Source: Bacillus sp. 123MFChir2 (GTDB lineage: Bacteria > Bacillota > Bacilli > Bacillales > Bacillaceae_G). From it: a stretch of DNA of 64,000 nt. Made by a program: the position numbers and the translations under genes. The DNA lies in NCBI RefSeq assembly GCF_000383235.1, contig NZ_KB910932.1:1-64000 (forward strand), in the 5' to 3' direction. The notes under the pieces are model-generated. The model saw nothing but the letters and a program-made list of their open reading frames with translations, searched no databases and was not told where the DNA came from. Of the stretch, positions 55,950 through 64,000 are shown piece after piece (position 1 is the first letter of the stretch; the number at the start of each line of letters is the position of its first letter).

Positions 55950-57251
55950 TTAATCAGTGATAACAGTATAGATTAATTTTGGAGCTTCCGCCTTTTCTGA
56001 TATAGAGATATTTTCATAAATTTTTGCTTTTACCTCTTCAACGTCCTCGCGATTTGCATAAATTGTTACTAATGGCTCTCCCTCTTTTACCGCATCGCCA
56101 ACTTTTTTACGTAACATTAAACCAACAGCTAAGTCTATTTCATCTTCTTTCGTAGCTCGGCCTGCTCCTAGAAGCATCGCAGCAATACCAATTTCATCAG
56201 CAACAATGTTAGACACAACTCCTGAAGTTTTAGCAGGTACATCAATTACATATTTCGCTTGTGGTAATTTTTCTGGCTGATCAACAATAGAACTGTCTCC
56301 GCCCTGATTATGTAAAAATTGTTTGAACTTCTCAATTGCTTTACCATTTTTCATAACTTCTTTCAACATTTCACGTGCTTCTTCTAACGTATTTGCTTTT
56401 TTAGCAAGTACAACCATTTGGCTTCCTAATACAAGCACCAACTCTGTTAAATCTTCTGGGCCTTCTCCTTTTAATGTATCAATTGCCTCTTTCACTTCAA
56501 GAGCATTACCAATTGCAAACCCAAGTGGTTGTGACATATCAGAAATAACAGCCATTGTTTGACGACCAACATTATTTCCGATTCGCACCATTGCATGAGC
56601 TAATTCGATTGCATCTTCTTCTGTTTTCATAAATGCACCTGCACCTGTTTTTACGTCAAGAACAATTGCATCAGCACCTGCTGCAATTTTTTTACTCATA
56701 ATGGAACTTGCGATTAATGGAATTGAGTTTACCGTTCCTGTCACATCACGCAAAGCATAAATCTTTTTATCAGCAGGTGTTAAATTTCCAGTTTGTCCAA
56801 TGACTGCAACTTTATCCCGGTTTACGATGTCAATGAATTGTTCTTTCGTAATTTCAACATGGAAACCTTCTACTGCTTCTAATTTATCAATCGTTCCACC
56901 CGTATGTCCTAAACCGCGCCCAGACATTTTTGCAACTGGTACATCTAAAGCCGCCACTAACGGTCCTAAAACTAATGTTGTTGTATCACCGACACCGCCA
57001 GTTGAATGTTTATCTACTTTAATTCCTTCAATCTCTGACAAATCAATTGTTTCCCCAGATTCAACCATTGCCATCGTTAAGTCTGCACGTTCACGGTCAG
57101 TCATATCTTGGAAAAAGATAGCCATCGCAAGTGCACTTGCTTGATAATCAGGGATTGTTCCATCTGTATATCCTTTAATAAAAAATTGAATTTCTTCTGT
57201 TGTTAGTTCTTTACCGTCACGTTTTTTCGCAATGATATCTACCATTCTCAT
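55950..57251 (-). CDS. pdp: Pyrimidine-nucleoside phosphorylase
   Basis: A 433-residue enzyme that splits thymidine, uridine and deoxyuridine to base plus (deoxy)ribose-1-phosphate. Near identical in pattern to B. subtilis Pdp: [47 protein letters not shown] (phosphate loop) and [19 protein letters not shown] 57251 begins [13 protein letters not shown] as in homologues; an upstream in-frame GTG is discounted. Confidence 0.95.
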   Translation of the reverse strand: MRMVDIIAKKRDGKELTTEEIQFFIKGYTDGTIPDYQASALAMAIFFQDMTDRERADLTMAMVESGETIDLSEIEGIKVDKHSTGGVGDTTTLVLGPLVAALDVPVAKMSGRGLGHTGGTIDKLEAVEGFHVEITKEQFIDIVNRDKVAVIGQTGNLTPADKKIYALRDVTGTVNSIPLIASSIMSKKIAAGADAIVLDVKTGAGAFMKTEEDAIELAHAMVRIGNNVGRQTMAVISDMSQPLGFAIGNALEVKEAIDTLKGEGPEDLTELVLVLGSQMVVLAKKANTLEEAREMLKEVMKNGKAIEKFKQFLHNQGGDSSIVDQPEKLPQAKYVIDVPAKTSGVVSNIVADEIGIAAMLLGAGRATKEDEIDLAVGLMLRKKVGDAVKEGEPLVTIYANREDVEEVKAKIYENISISEKAEAPKLIYTVITD

Positions 57252-57306
57252 CCTGATCACCAATCCTTTTTATTTTTAGTGAATAAAAATTAGTTCTTTT
57301 AAACTC

Positions 57307-57643
57307 TTAATATATTAAGCCAACAATAGCCGCTGATAAAAAGCTTACTAATGTTGCTCCAAATAGTAATTTCAAACCAAATCTTGCGACAACATTCCCT
57401 TGTTTTTCATGTAAACTTTTAACAGCATCAGCAGCGTACTTTAATAATTGGCCAAATCCATCTGCAATCCCACTTATTAGGATGTTCCCTGCGCTCGTAT
57501 TTAAAAGCAAAAACCCTAGCATACATTACAGAACAATCATTAGTTACAATAAGACGGAATTTTACTTTACTTCGATTATTACTAGCAAGCCAGGCGATAC
57601 CTAAAATAGTAACGAGGCCTAGAATACCGACTAAGTACTTCAT
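57307..57643 (-). pseudogene. nupC: nupC nucleoside transporter, frameshifted with large internal deletion
   Basis: Begins MKYLVGILGLVTILGIAWLA (start 57643, site CGGGAG). It then loses frame near 57560; the next frame shows MIVL, a TAA where Gln is expected, then [19 protein letters not shown] and [16 protein letters not shown]. After a deletion of most of the protein it ends [20 protein letters not shown]...IVGLIY. About 110 of some 390-400 codons survive. It sits at the usual deoC-nupC-pdp position. Confidence 0.88.
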
Positions 57644-57750
57644 TACATTCTCCCGCCTTTTTGTATTCGCTTACATTTTTTTTAGGTGTTAAAGCAATAG
57701 ATACACTATGTCTTCCATTCATGTATCTATTGCTTGCAACTTTTTATAAA

Positions 57751-58422
57751 TTAATAATTACTTGAACCACCGTTTGTTTCATTTAGCACAATTGCCACAC
57801 TAGCACTTGCTCCAATTCTAGAAGCGCCAGCTTTCACCATTTTCTCCGCATCTTCTCTTGTACGAACTCCACCAGATGCTTTCACGCCAACGTTTTCTCC
57901 AACAGTTTTGCGCATTAATGCAATATCTTCTGCAGTTGCTCCGCCAGTTGAGAATCCAGTTGAAGTTTTTACAAAATCAGCACCAGCTTTAACAGCTAAT
58001 TGACATGCACGAACTTTTTCTTCATCCGTTAATAAGCAAGTTTCAATGATAACTTTTACAAGTGCTTTTCCATTTGCAGCTTGTACAACTTCATAAATAT
58101 CTTTTTCAACGAATTCAGTATCGCCATCTTTTAAAGCGCCAACATTGATTACCATATCAACTTCAGTTGCACCTTTTGCAATTACATCTTTTGTTTCAAA
58201 TACTTTTGTTTCAGTTGTATTCGCACCTAAAGGGAAACCAATTACTGTGCAAACATCTACATCATGTCCTGCTAATTCTTCAGCTGCTAATTTCACCCAT
58301 GTAGGATTAATACAAACCGAAGCGAAATTGTATTTTTTTGCCTCTTCTAAAACTTTCATAACGTCTTCTTTTTTAGTGTCCGGTTTCAAAACTGTATGAT
58401 CAATTAACTTTGCAATGTTCAT
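57751..58422 (-). CDS. deoC: Deoxyribose-phosphate aldolase
   Basis: A 223-residue class I aldolase cleaving deoxyribose-5-phosphate to acetaldehyde and glyceraldehyde-3-phosphate. The Schiff-base lysine is in [15 protein letters not shown]. Further motifs are [12 protein letters not shown] at the start, [12 protein letters not shown] and [14 protein letters not shown] 58422 is chosen with AGGAG 8 nt upstream. First gene of the deo operon. Confidence 0.95.
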   Translation of the reverse strand: MNIAKLIDHTVLKPDTKKEDVMKVLEEAKKYNFASVCINPTWVKLAAEELAGHDVDVCTVIGFPLGANTTETKVFETKDVIAKGATEVDMVINVGALKDGDTEFVEKDIYEVVQAANGKALVKVIIETCLLTDEEKVRACQLAVKAGADFVKTSTGFSTGGATAEDIALMRKTVGENVGVKASGGVRTREDAEKMVKAGASRIGASASVAIVLNETNGGSSNY

Positions 58423-58466
58423 TCTATTCACTCCTCATATCTTTTAACACCTTCATTCTAACTCTA

Positions 58467-58508
58467 TATTGAACAATTGTAAACGAACTTTTGAAATTTT
58501 GTTCAATA
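58467..58508. promoter_or_regulatory. Probable DeoR operator before deoC
   Basis: Perfect 10-bp arms TATTGAACAA / TTGTTCAATA spaced by 22 bp, with another TTGAA between. It resembles the ATTGAA-type palindrome and repeat bound by Bacillus DeoR. Confidence 0.6.
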
Positions 58509-58751
58509 TTTTTAAAAAAGGAATTTATCTCCTCTAAAAAGAATCTTAATTTGTAGTATAAAATGGAGAATAAAGGATGTGAGTCATTTACTAAAATCGA
58601 AACCATTTATACTAGCATTACTAATATGTATGGCACTATCTATACTTGTCTTTCAAAAAAGGAAATGAAACGAAAAGTATTCCTTATAAATACTATACGA
58701 GGTACTATACACTTATTTACTCATACTAAAAAAAATCATGTATCCAATAAA

Positions 58752-58787
58752 AAGACTCTCTCAAAATACTACTTTTGAGAGAGTCTT
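58752..58787 (-). terminator. Terminator of deoR
   Basis: A 15-bp stem AAGACTCTCTCAAAA / TTTTGAGAGAGTCTT, then TTTTATT on the minus strand. Confidence 0.8.
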
Positions 58788-58802
58788 CTATTTCTAATCT
58801 TT

Positions 58803-59741
58803 TTAATAATGTAACAACTCTTTTGCAGTATGCTGATCGATAATTAATACATTCGCATACCCTCCACTTAACGCACCATCAATTGCCTTTACTTTTCTAG
58901 TCCCTCCTGCAACTAGAATGGAACGCTCTTTAAAGCGCAGTTTCTCTAAATCAATGCCAATTGTGCGCTTATTTATTTCTTTGCTACAAATTTTACCATC
59001 TCCATCAAAGAAACGTGAACAAATGTCACCAACTGCTTTTTCTTTTAATATGTTCATCTCATCTTCGTTTAAGTAGCCTAATCGGAATAATAAAGCCTCG
59101 TCCCTAACAGTTCCAACAGTAAAAATAGCTATATTAGCTTGTTTTCCCATTTCAATAATATGGTGGATATGTCTATCCTGTTCCACTAATTCCTTCGTAA
59201 CTGCGTTATCAAATATAACTGGAAGTGGTAGGTTTCGTGGTGTTGTTTGAAAGGCATCTGCAAATAAAGCAATCGTTTCATTTGCATACGTATTAACACT
59301 TGAATGGCTAATGCCTCCTTTTAATTGAACAACCTCTACCCCTTTTACATGCTGTGGCACGATTTTTCTTGCGATTTCATACATAGTAGTTCCCCAGCTC
59401 ACACCGACAATATCACCATTAGTTACATTATTTTCCATATATTCAGCAGCATACTTACTAATATACTCTGTAATGGCCGTGTACTCTGGTACAGGGGAAA
59501 ATACGACATGCGCTTCTAATAAATTATATTTTTCTTTAAGTAGGTTACCCACATTATCTAAATCAGCAAATGGATCTGCTATATGAATTTGAACAAACCC
59601 TTTTTCTTTCGCATATTTTAACAACCTTGAAATAGTCGGCCTTGAAATATTTAATTTATTTGCAATTTCTTGTTGACTATAATCGGATTGATAATATAAT
59701 CTTGCAACTTCCACGCTCAACTGTTGTTTTTCTTTATCCAT
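58803..59741 (-). CDS. deoR: DeoR (SorC-type) deoxyribonucleoside repressor
   Basis: A 312-residue regulator. The N-terminal HTH reads YSQQEIANKLNISRPTISRL, and a C-terminal sugar-phosphate-binding domain (about 60-310) follows with VVQLKGGISHSSVNTYANET and SILVAGGTRKVKAIDGAL. This matches B. subtilis DeoR (313 residues, SorC family), which senses deoxyribose-5-phosphate and represses the deo operon. It stands directly upstream of deoC, separated by a terminator. Confidence 0.9.
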   Translation of the reverse strand: MDKEKQQLSVEVARLYYQSDYSQQEIANKLNISRPTISRLLKYAKEKGFVQIHIADPFADLDNVGNLLKEKYNLLEAHVVFSPVPEYTAITEYISKYAAEYMENNVTNGDIVGVSWGTTMYEIARKIVPQHVKGVEVVQLKGGISHSSVNTYANETIALFADAFQTTPRNLPLPVIFDNAVTKELVEQDRHIHHIIEMGKQANIAIFTVGTVRDEALLFRLGYLNEDEMNILKEKAVGDICSRFFDGDGKICSKEINKRTIGIDLEKLRFKERSILVAGGTRKVKAIDGALSGGYANVLIIDQHTAKELLHY

Positions 59742-59917
59742 ATTCGTTATTTCTAGACCCCTTCCAAACTTATTTTATCTTAATGGCATCATACCATTTC
59801 ATGTTGTAAAATTCGACTATCTAAATTGGAGATAAAAGTATTTCAGTTAATAAATTAATTTTTAGATATTTAATTTTCAAAATAAAAAACATACAATTGT
59901 ATGTTTCCATCACATTA

Positions 59918-60184
59918 CTAAAATGTCTTTGAAAGTGGATGCAATGGATGAACTGTTGCTTGAAGTATCTCATCAGAGACAGCAGGATTATGACTCACTA
60001 ACTCTTTAGCTGCCTCAATGCTCTCCATGCCACCAGTATCATCCATGAAAGGACCTCCAGCTATCACTTTTTCCGTTCTATGCTGGGTCCAATATACTTT
60101 ATGTTCTTCTAAATTCTGTTCCCAAATGTGTTTTCCTTTCTCCCAATTTTCACCTTGTGTCAACAAAATAACAAAATATTTCAT
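59918..60184 (-). CDS. YciI-like protein
   Basis: An 88-residue dimeric alpha/beta-barrel protein of the YCII-related family (MKYFVILLTQGENWEKG; EHKVYWTQHRTEKVIAGGPF; active-site-like His and Asp in GPFMDD). The biological reaction is unknown. ATG 60184 is favoured over GTG 60190; both have a weak site (AAGAGC). The repeat at 60214 lies 29 bp upstream, so the promoter must be in or beyond it. Confidence 0.8.
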   Translation of the reverse strand: MKYFVILLTQGENWEKGKHIWEQNLEEHKVYWTQHRTEKVIAGGPFMDDTGGMESIEAAKELVSHNPAVSDEILQATVHPLHPLSKTF

Positions 60185-60213
60185 TTTCACAGGCTCTTTT
60201 TTAAATATTCATC

Positions 60214-60416
60214 TATATAAATACAAGTTGACTTTTTAACATCTAAGTCGCTGCTATGCAGAACAAAACATGGCCGCTACTTGCTGTCTATCTTTGTTTT
60301 AAACTTTGCACGTGGCAGAAATAGGCCCTGACCGATTTCTATGCATGGCCAGTTGCTCTCGCCCACCGAAAAAGAAAAGGGCTTTTATGTTAGTTTTTCA
60401 ATTTGCATCTATATAA
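60214..60416 (+). repeat. bcr-like interspersed repeat, copy 8
   Basis: A ~200-bp full-length copy: TATATAAATACAAGTTG at the left, AATTTGCATCTATATA at the right. It lies 19 bp after the CobW-type stop and 29 bp before the YciI start, antisense to both. Confidence 0.85.
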
Positions 60417-60435
60417 AAACAATCGTACACAAACC

Positions 60436-61359
60436 TTACAACTCAACTTGTTCCAAACTCTCTAGTTCTTTCTTCAATTTCGCTTTATCTAAATTCTCAC
60501 CAATAATTACAAGATTTGTAGGAAACCCAAAATCTTGCTCCAATAAAGATGGTACACCAAATGAATATTGCAGCAAGGTTGGGTATTTATCACCTTGAAA
60601 TTTCACAAACCCTTTGACGCGATAAATTCCCTCAGGTAAATTAGAAAGCCACTCATACAACTTGCCCTGATCAATTGATTTTGTAAATGGATAAGTCATA
60701 GTTTGAATATGTAAATGCTGTTTCACATGTAACTTTTCATGCTTTTGATCACTTGTTAGCTTTATATCTTTAAAATCCTCTAAAGACATATTACAATACT
60801 GTGTTTCATATAATTTTGCATGTTTATTTATTAACGCTACTTCCCCAACAATCTGTTTCTTCTCTTCGCCCTTAAGCAAATCTGATTTATTGATGAGAAT
60901 ATGACTTCCAAACTTTATTTGTTCGTTTAAAAGTTGTTGTACGCTTTTACTTAATGTTTCCCGATTTAACCACCGGTTTGCATCTAATACAACAATAATG
61001 GACTTCACTTCAATATAAGGAGCTAAAATTGGTGAGAGACAAGCGTCTAATACTTCAATCGGATGCGCAACTCCAGTTGTTTCTATATAAACTACATCAG
61101 GTCTTTCCTCCTGATATAATGAGTGCAGCTGAATTTCTAATTCATCTTTCATCGTACAGCAAATACAGCCTTTTAAAAGTTCTCTTAAAATATTTTCTCG
61201 TCCTACAATATCTGTATCTACGGAGTATTCACCTATTTCATTCATTAATACTGCCACTTTTCGATTTCTCTTCTTTTCCGCTAATAAAAGATTTTGAAGT
61301 AGCGTTGATTTTCCGCTCCCTAAAAAACCACCTAAAATATGAATTTCTACTTTGTTCAT
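60436..61359 (-). CDS. CobW/COG0523 G3E GTPase (metallochaperone)
   Basis: A 307-residue P-loop GTPase. GGFLGSGKSTLL (Walker A) begins at residue 10, the metal site GCICC (CxCC) is near residue 65, then ETTGVAHP and the specificity motif NKSDLL. A CobW C-terminal domain (about 210-300) follows. COG0523 proteins deliver zinc, cobalt or other metals to client enzymes. It is single-gene, next to the copper genes but separated by their terminator. A 12-bp palindrome lies upstream. Confidence 0.88.
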   Translation of the reverse strand: MNKVEIHILGGFLGSGKSTLLQNLLLAEKKRNRKVAVLMNEIGEYSVDTDIVGRENILRELLKGCICCTMKDELEIQLHSLYQEERPDVVYIETTGVAHPIEVLDACLSPILAPYIEVKSIIVVLDANRWLNRETLSKSVQQLLNEQIKFGSHILINKSDLLKGEEKKQIVGEVALINKHAKLYETQYCNMSLEDFKDIKLTSDQKHEKLHVKQHLHIQTMTYPFTKSIDQGKLYEWLSNLPEGIYRVKGFVKFQGDKYPTLLQYSFGVPSLLEQDFGFPTNLVIIGENLDKAKLKKELESLEQVEL

Positions 61360-61407
61360 ATGATCAACTCTCCATTTCTTTGTTACTACTTATTACATTT
61401 AAAACAC

Positions 61408-61419
61408 CGTTAATTAACG
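61408..61419. promoter_or_regulatory. 12-bp palindrome upstream of the CobW-type gene
   Basis: CGTTAATTAACG, about 50 bp before the start. It is reminiscent of, but not equal to, the Zur box core (CGTAATNATTACG). Confidence 0.3.
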
Positions 61420-61478
61420 AAATTATTAAAACTTAAAAAGATTGCATAATGCCCACAATAACTATACTTTAACATACT

Positions 61479-61508
61479 AAAAGGCCACTTTTCATAAAGC
61501 GACCTTTT
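61479..61508 (-). terminator. Terminator of copZ
   Basis: A 13-bp stem with two G-U pairs (AAAAGGTCGCTTT / AAAGTGGCCTTTT on the minus strand), 25 bp after the copZ stop. Confidence 0.8.
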
Positions 61509-61532
61509 TGCTAAAAATTATTGAATCTATTT

Positions 61533-61736
61533 TTATAGTACGTCATATCCTTGATCTTCAATAGCTTCTTTCATTTTTTCTACATCTACTTTTGCTTCAT
61601 CATATTCTACATTTACAGTTCCTTCTTGCAAGTTTACTTCTATATTTTGCACTCCTGCTAACTCTGAAAGTGCATTTGTTACTGCCATTTTGCAATGATT
61701 ACATGTCATTCCTTGTACGTTTAATGTAATTGTCAT
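61533..61736 (-). CDS. copZ: Copper chaperone CopZ
   Basis: A 67-residue HMA-fold copper chaperone. The Cu(I) site GMTCNHC is at residues 9-15, and the usual YDEAKVDVEKMKEAIEDQGY helix follows. It passes copper to CopA. ATG 61736 follows GGAGGAA; an ATG 15 bp upstream overlaps the site. It lies 21 bp after copA in the same operon. Confidence 0.95.
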   Translation of the reverse strand: MTITLNVQGMTCNHCKMAVTNALSELAGVQNIEVNLQEGTVNVEYDEAKVDVEKMKEAIEDQGYDVL

Positions 61737-61757
61737 ATTAAATTCCTCCATATTAAT

Positions 61758-64000
61758 TTATATGTTAACGCGTTTCAAACGAAGTGCGTTCGTCACAACA
61801 GATACAGAGCTAAATGCCATCGCTGCTCCGGCTACCCATGGCTCTAGTAACCCAAATGCCGCTACGGGAATACCAATTGCGTTATAGAATAAAGCCCAAA
61901 ACAGGTTTTGACGAATATTTCTCATCGTCTTACGACTTAACTCAATTGCTTTTGGTATATATGATAAATCACCGCCAACTAAAGTAACGTCTGCAGTTTC
62001 AATCGCTACATCTGCACCCGTTCCAATCGCCATACCAATATTAGATTTCGCAAGAGCCGGTGCATCGTTAATACCATCACCCACCATTGCAACATGCTTT
62101 CCTTGTTTTTGTAAATCCTCTACAAGTTTAGCTTTAGCTCCTGGTAATACTTCCGCAAATACATGGTCAATACCAACTTGCTTTGCAATCGCTTCAGCAG
62201 TGCGTGTATTATCACCTGTTACCATGTATACTTCAATTCCCATTTGCTTCAGTGTTTGAATTGCAGTCTTTGAACTTTCTTTTACTGTGTCAGCAACAGC
62301 GATTATTCCAGCAAGTTCCCCATCAATTGCGACAAGCATCGCTGTTTTACCTTGAAGCTCTAATTCTTTCATCGTTTCTTCATGCTGTGAAATTTCTACT
62401 AATTGTTCATTCATCAACTTGCGCGTTCCTACAAGAACCTTTTTATCTTCAACGTTCGCTTCAATGCCATGCCCCGGAATGGCTGAAAAATGCTGTAGCT
62501 CCTTCAATTCTATCTCATTTTGTTTTCCATACTCAACAATAGCATGAGCTAATGGATGCTCGGAAGCACTTTCAGCTGAAATCGCACAATGAACCATGCC
62601 TTCTTGAAATTGTAACACGTCAGTAACTTCTGGTTTCCCTTTTGTTACGGTTCCTGTTTTATCTAATAACACTGCATTTACCTTATGTGTTCCTTCTAGG
62701 TATTCACCTCCTTTAAAAAGAATACCTTTTTCTGCTCCTTTTCCTGTACCAACCATAATCGAAGTTGGTGTAGCAAGCCCTAATGCACATGGACATGCGA
62801 TTACTAAAATCGCAATTCCTACTTCCAATGCTTTTGACAAATCTCCTGGTGCAATAAAAATATACCATACTAAGAATGCTACGATAGCAATTCCTACAAC
62901 GATTGGAACAAAAACACCTGAAATAACATCCGCTAATCGTTGAATTGGGGCCTTAGATCCTTGCGCTTCTTCAACAATTTTAACAATGCCGGCCAACGCT
63001 GTGTCCTTTCCAACCTTTTCAGCTTGAATCATGAGCACTCCATTTGCATTAATAGTTGCTCCAATAACCGGATCTCCTTCTTTTTTGTCTACTGGAATAG
63101 ACTCTCCAGTAATCATAGATTCATCGACAGAGGATACCCCCGAAATGACAATACCATCTACGGATATTTTCTCTCCTGGCTTTACAATAATCTTATCTCC
63201 AATAACAACCTCTTCAAGCGGTACTCTTACTTCTTGACCATTTCGCACAACAACCGCATCTTTCGCCTGTAAACTAAGCAATTTAGAAATTGCTTCCGTT
63301 GTCCGTCCTTTGGCCATTGTTTCAAAATATTTCCCGACTAAAATTAACGTAATTAACACTGCACTTGTTTCAAAATATAAATCAGGCTCATATTCAGGAT
63401 TCCCTACTGTTTTCAACGCTTCATATAGGCTGTAGAAGTAAGCGGCTGATGTTCCTAAAGCAACTAACACGTCCATATTGGCACTTTTATTTCGAAGAGC
63501 ACGATAAGCACCTACATAGAAATGTCCTCCAATATAAAACTGAACTGGCGTTGCTAATAAAATTTGAACCCATGGATTCATAAGAATATGCGGCAATGGT
63601 AATCCCGTATCGAACGGCATATGTCCAACCATTGTATAAAGTAAAGGTAAGGACAAAAGAATCGAAATGATAAGTTGACGCTTTTTCTCCTTAATCATTT
63701 CTTCTTTTCTTTCTGAACGCTCTGCACTTTCGTTGCGTATTTGTCCTTTATATCCAATTTTCTTTATCTTTTCTATAATACTTTCTGTAGAAACTAAACC
63801 TTCGCTATATTCTACAACAGCGCTATTAGTAGCTAAATTAACAGTAGCGTGTGAAACGCCTTCCATTTTATTTAATACTTTTTCAATTCGAGTGGCACAA
63901 GCTGCACATGCCATTCCTTCAATATCAAAGGTAACTTTTTCTGCTGATACACTATACCCTAACTTCCCAATTTTCTCTTTTATATTAGAAAGTTCTTGCT
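61758..64000 (-). CDS. copA: Copper-exporting P1B-type ATPase CopA (N-terminus beyond window)
   Basis: 747 codons are visible. They cover the end of a first HMA domain ([20 protein letters not shown]), a second HMA domain with [15 protein letters not shown], eight helices, the CPC copper site ([12 protein letters not shown]), phosphorylation motif [17 protein letters not shown] (HP motif), TGDN and [10 protein letters not shown]. It pumps Cu(I) out using ATP. The frame is open to the window edge, so the start at 63914 would be internal. Note GMACAAC instead of the more usual GMTCAAC. CsoR and the promoter lie outside. Confidence 0.95.
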   Translation of the reverse strand, partial: QELSNIKEKIGKLGYSVSAEKVTFDIEGMACAACATRIEKVLNKMEGVSHATVNLATNSAVVEYSEGLVSTESIIEKIKKIGYKGQIRNESAERSERKEEMIKEKKRQLIISILLSLPLLYTMVGHMPFDTGLPLPHILMNPWVQILLATPVQFYIGGHFYVGAYRALRNKSANMDVLVALGTSAAYFYSLYEALKTVGNPEYEPDLYFETSAVLITLILVGKYFETMAKGRTTEAISKLLSLQAKDAVVVRNGQEVRVPLEEVVIGDKIIVKPGEKISVDGIVISGVSSVDESMITGESIPVDKKEGDPVIGATINANGVLMIQAEKVGKDTALAGIVKIVEEAQGSKAPIQRLADVISGVFVPIVVGIAIVAFLVWYIFIAPGDLSKALEVGIAILVIACPCALGLATPTSIMVGTGKGAEKGILFKGGEYLEGTHKVNAVLLDKTGTVTKGKPEVTDVLQFQEGMVHCAISAESASEHPLAHAIVEYGKQNEIELKELQHFSAIPGHGIEANVEDKKVLVGTRKLMNEQLVEISQHEETMKELELQGKTAMLVAIDGELAGIIAVADTVKESSKTAIQTLKQMGIEVYMVTGDNTRTAEAIAKQVGIDHVFAEVLPGAKAKLVEDLQKQGKHVAMVGDGINDAPALAKSNIGMAIGTGADVAIETADVTLVGGDLSYIPKAIELSRKTMRNIRQNLFWALFYNAIGIPVAAFGLLEPWVAGAAMAFSSVSVVTNALRLKRVNI

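Overview
The window is low-GC Gram-positive chromosome and fits the Bacillus cereus group. The grounds are the AGGAGG-type ribosome binding sites, spore genes (two alpha/beta SASP loci, CotF-like coat proteins, YjcZ-type small proteins, splAB), an Nhe-type tripartite enterotoxin operon with a near-match PlcR box, and eight copies of a ~180-200 bp interspersed repeat that resembles the B. cereus repeat bcr1. Most genes lie on the minus strand. Species cannot be fixed from the sequence alone.

Layout. 0-9.5 kb: a chemotaxis receptor cut by the window edge, an RsgA-type GTPase, an aldo/keto reductase divergent from an ArsR regulator across a 42-bp perfect palindrome, a secreted transglutaminase-like protein, YwqG-like protein, YjcZ protein and a patatin. 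9.5-20 kb: methyltransferase, a MocR regulator divergent from a LysE exporter across a 22-bp palindrome, MgtC, LCP ligase, YitT, LysR and an alpha/beta hydrolase, with four bcr-like repeats, one of which has split a DUF1254/DUF1214 gene. 20-27.5 kb: an OatA-like acyltransferase, then a four-gene CDP-sugar/glycosyltransferase operon (rfbF, a tandem-duplicated glycosyltransferase, an epimerase, rfbG) behind a SigK-like promoter. 28-41 kb: a spore-centred block (YjcZ, a dead and a live SASP, DUF2512, DUF3231, CotF-like proteins, manganese catalase, dehydrogenase, MBL hydrolase, transporters, splAB). 41-46.3 kb: topB split by a 2.6-kb group II intron whose reverse transcriptase is frameshifted. 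46.3-50.5 kb: an Fe-S repair protein and an Fnr-like regulator with a palindromic GTGA-N6-TCAC site, then SelO. 50.7-55.5 kb: a divergent nheA-nheB-nheC-like operon with a bcr-like repeat between its second and third genes. 55.5-59.8 kb: deoxynucleoside salvage (deoR, deoC, a decayed nupC, pdp, cdd). 60-64 kb: YciI-like protein, a CobW-type GTPase, copZ and copA, the last cut by the window end.

A recurrent theme is gene decay. Clear cases are the DUF1254 gene, an MFS transporter, a SASP, the 5' end of the DUF2512 gene, nupC, the C-terminal scrap of a Pro-peptidase, a small membrane protein with an in-frame stop, and the intron reverse transcriptase. Interspersed repeats sit in several intergenic gaps directly beside start and stop codons. 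The strongest candidates for a second look are the divergent Nhe-like operon, the intron in topB, the SigK-linked CDP-sugar cluster, the IS200/IS605-type right-end/omega-RNA-like relic at 37.19-37.33 kb, and the insertion pattern of the repeats.
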